This document shows, one piece after another, positions 62,824-64,000 of a DNA stretch of 64,000 bases. The notes under the pieces were generated by a model. That model was given only the letters and a program-made list of their open reading frames with translations. It searched no databases and was not told the DNA's origin. Numbering within the stretch: position 1 is the stretch's first letter; each line of letters starts with the position of its first letter. The DNA comes from Enterobacteriaceae bacterium UBA7338. GTDB lineage: Bacteria; Pseudomonadota; Gammaproteobacteria; Enterobacterales; Enterobacteriaceae. The stretch is from assembly GCA_002480085.1 (NCBI GenBank), contig DKPJ01000005.1, forward strand, positions 12,803 through 76,802, given 5' to 3'. A program made the translations under genes and the position numbers.

Positions 62824-63252
62824 TTAGTGCCACCACGTTATGCCTTGCAGGGTTGCGACCGTCAGGACGGCGTAGCGTAGCCCTTTGCCAAGGCATAAAA
62901 AAAAGATAACCGGCCCCCACGCAATGCGCATCCATCCCGCAAGCAGGCACAGCAGATCACCGATAACAGGCATCCAGCTCAATAATAGCGTGGCTGCGCC
63001 ATAACGTTTCAAATAGTGTTGGGCTTTTTCCTGCCAGCGTGACGTTTTACGCAGCGGAAAGAAACGTCCAAGGATAACGTTAGTCACCCCTCCAAGGCTA
63101 TTACCTATTGTTGCTATTAACAAAAGTAGCCAGGGCTGGCTGACGCCAGAGATTAACATGGCGACCAGCAGCACTTCCGAACTGCCTGGCAGTAGCGTGG
63201 CGCTGAGAAAGCTGCTGGTAAATAGGGAAAGGAGTGACAGCGCGTCGCTCAC
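62824..63252 (-). CDS. yqaA: DedA-related inner-membrane protein YqaA
   Basis: 142 residues with about four hydrophobic segments and the motif LPGSSEVLLVAMLISG and NSLGGVTNVILGRF, typical of YqaA/SNARE-associated (DedA-like) proteins. It overlaps yqaB by four bases and is its downstream partner. Function unknown. Confidence 0.93.
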   Translation of the reverse strand: MSDALSLLSLFTSSFLSATLLPGSSEVLLVAMLISGVSQPWLLLLIATIGNSLGGVTNVILGRFFPLRKTSRWQEKAQHYLKRYGAATLLLSWMPVIGDLLCLLAGWMRIAWGPVIFFLCLGKGLRYAVLTVATLQGITWWH

Positions 63253-63815
63253 AGCGTACGCACGTCCACCGCATCCATTCCTGCCCGCCGCGCCGCCTCC
63301 AGACCAAAGTCAGCATCTTCAAATACCACGCATTTGGTGGGATCGACGCCCATCCGTTCGGCACAGAGCAGGAAAGTGTCAGGTGCAGGCTTGTGGTGCT
63401 CGACATCGTCGGCGGCGACCACTGCGTCAAAGTATTGGCGCAGGTCAAGGTGAGCCAGCAGCGCTTCGGCAATGGCGCGCTCGCTGCCGGTGCCTACCGC
63501 CATGGGACGGCGACCGTGCCACGCTTTTACCACCTCGATCAGCGGCAGCGGCTCTACGGTGTCCAGCAGCATCGCCTTCACCGCCTCGGTTTTTTCCAGC
63601 GCCAGGGCATAGGGATCGAGATCGCCGTGGTTCCACTCAATCACCGCCTGCGCAATACGCCAGGTCGGCGAGCCGTTCAGCGCAACGATTGCCTGCTCGT
63701 CAAAGCGCATGCCATAGTGCGCCAGCACGTCGTGCCAGGCTTTACGATGGGTAGGTTCGGTATCAAGGATGGTGCCATCCATATCGAAAATCAGACCGTC
63801 ATAACGTTCGTACAT
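63249..63815 (-). CDS. yqaB: fructose-1-phosphate phosphatase YqaB (HAD family)
   Basis: 188 residues from the ATG at 63815 (MYERYDGLIFDMDGTILDTE); a longer frame starts at 63845. The HAD nucleophile Asp11 and Asp13 (DMDGT), the Thr/Ser loop (VGTGSERAIA), Lys (HHKPAPD) and the final acid pair (VFEDADFG) are present. E. coli YqaB dephosphorylates fructose-1-phosphate and 6-phosphogluconate. It is followed by yqaA in an operon. Confidence 0.95.
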   Translation of the reverse strand: MYERYDGLIFDMDGTILDTEPTHRKAWHDVLAHYGMRFDEQAIVALNGSPTWRIAQAVIEWNHGDLDPYALALEKTEAVKAMLLDTVEPLPLIEVVKAWHGRRPMAVGTGSERAIAEALLAHLDLRQYFDAVVAADDVEHHKPAPDTFLLCAERMGVDPTKCVVFEDADFGLEAARRAGMDAVDVRTL

Positions 63816-63982
63816 CGCGTTCTCACACTGCGGATAACAGAACATTACTTTAACGTAACCAGGGCGTTTTGTCGCTGATGGCGATAGAGAGTTAGGGGGT
63901 GAAACAGGAAGTTAAATTTGAAGATTAAAATGATGTACTTAGAAGGGAAAAATTAGAGAGTTGCTTTTGGTCTTAAAGAATA

Positions 63983-64000
63983 TGGTGCATCCGGGAGGAT
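63983..64000 (-). tRNA. argQ: 3' end of tRNA-Arg (ACG), cut by window edge
   Basis: The plus strand TGGTGCATCCGGGAGGAT is the reverse complement of the 3' end (ATCCTCCCGGATGCACCA) of the argVYZQ-type tRNA-Arg that precedes yqaB in E. coli. Only the last 18 bases are inside. The exact copy name is inferred from position. Confidence 0.75.

Overview
The window is chromosomal DNA of a member of the Enterobacteriaceae. Gene order and near-identity of many proteins to Escherichia coli (rpsP-rimM-trmD-rplS, ffh, grpE/nadK/recN, bamE, rnfH-ratA, smpB, ssrA, then alaE, ygaC, ygaM, nrdHIEF, proVWX, emrRAB, luxS, gshA, yqaAB) show this. The tmRNA tag ANDENYALAA, the REP/BIME repeats and the micA small RNA between luxS and gshA agree. 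The mix of genes fits the Enterobacter/Lelliottia/Leclercia/Klebsiella side of the family, but the genus cannot be fixed from the sequence alone.

Layout. 1-1733: a His/Met-rich two-gene unit (PepSY membrane protein, cut by the window edge, and a DUF2946-like protein). 1800-13067: core translation, protein-targeting, stress and repair genes. 13128-30160: a four-gene unit on the minus strand, encoding a 4090-residue BapA-type adhesin with about 36 Ig-like repeats and its type I secretion system (outer-membrane channel, ABC transporter, adaptor). It sits beside smpB/ssrA, the position of Salmonella SPI-9. 30737-31099: ssrA (tmRNA).

31100-about 38050: accessory island inserted at ssrA. Its left part is a decayed P4-like phage satellite: a P4-type integrase with one in-frame stop codon, a NACHT NTPase gene starting 10 bases after it, a cos-like sequence, and a broken psu gene. 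A cargo gene between int and psu occupies the place where P4-like satellites carry anti-phage genes, so the NACHT gene is the best candidate for a defence system here. The right part carries two apparent toxin/partner pairs: a DUF2778 (Tlde1-like) protein with a small membrane protein, and a glycine-zipper protein with a soluble partner. A terminator-like sequence resembling the one after ssrA lies at the right end.

38229-41326: less common chromosomal genes: an IprA-like regulator, a glycerophosphodiesterase-fold protein lacking its catalytic residues, and a Dcm-like cytosine methyltransferase without a vsr neighbour. 41369-64000: core-like region with envelope small proteins, alanine export, class Ib ribonucleotide reductase (NrdR boxes upstream), glycine-betaine transport (ProU), the EmrRAB efflux system, a LeuA-like synthase with a convergent AraC regulator, LuxS, MicA, GshA, YqaA and YqaB. 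The window ends in the 3' end of a tRNA-Arg gene.

Compared with E. coli K-12, ygaV/ygaP/stpA are absent between yqaE and alaE, and ygaZH is absent before mprA.
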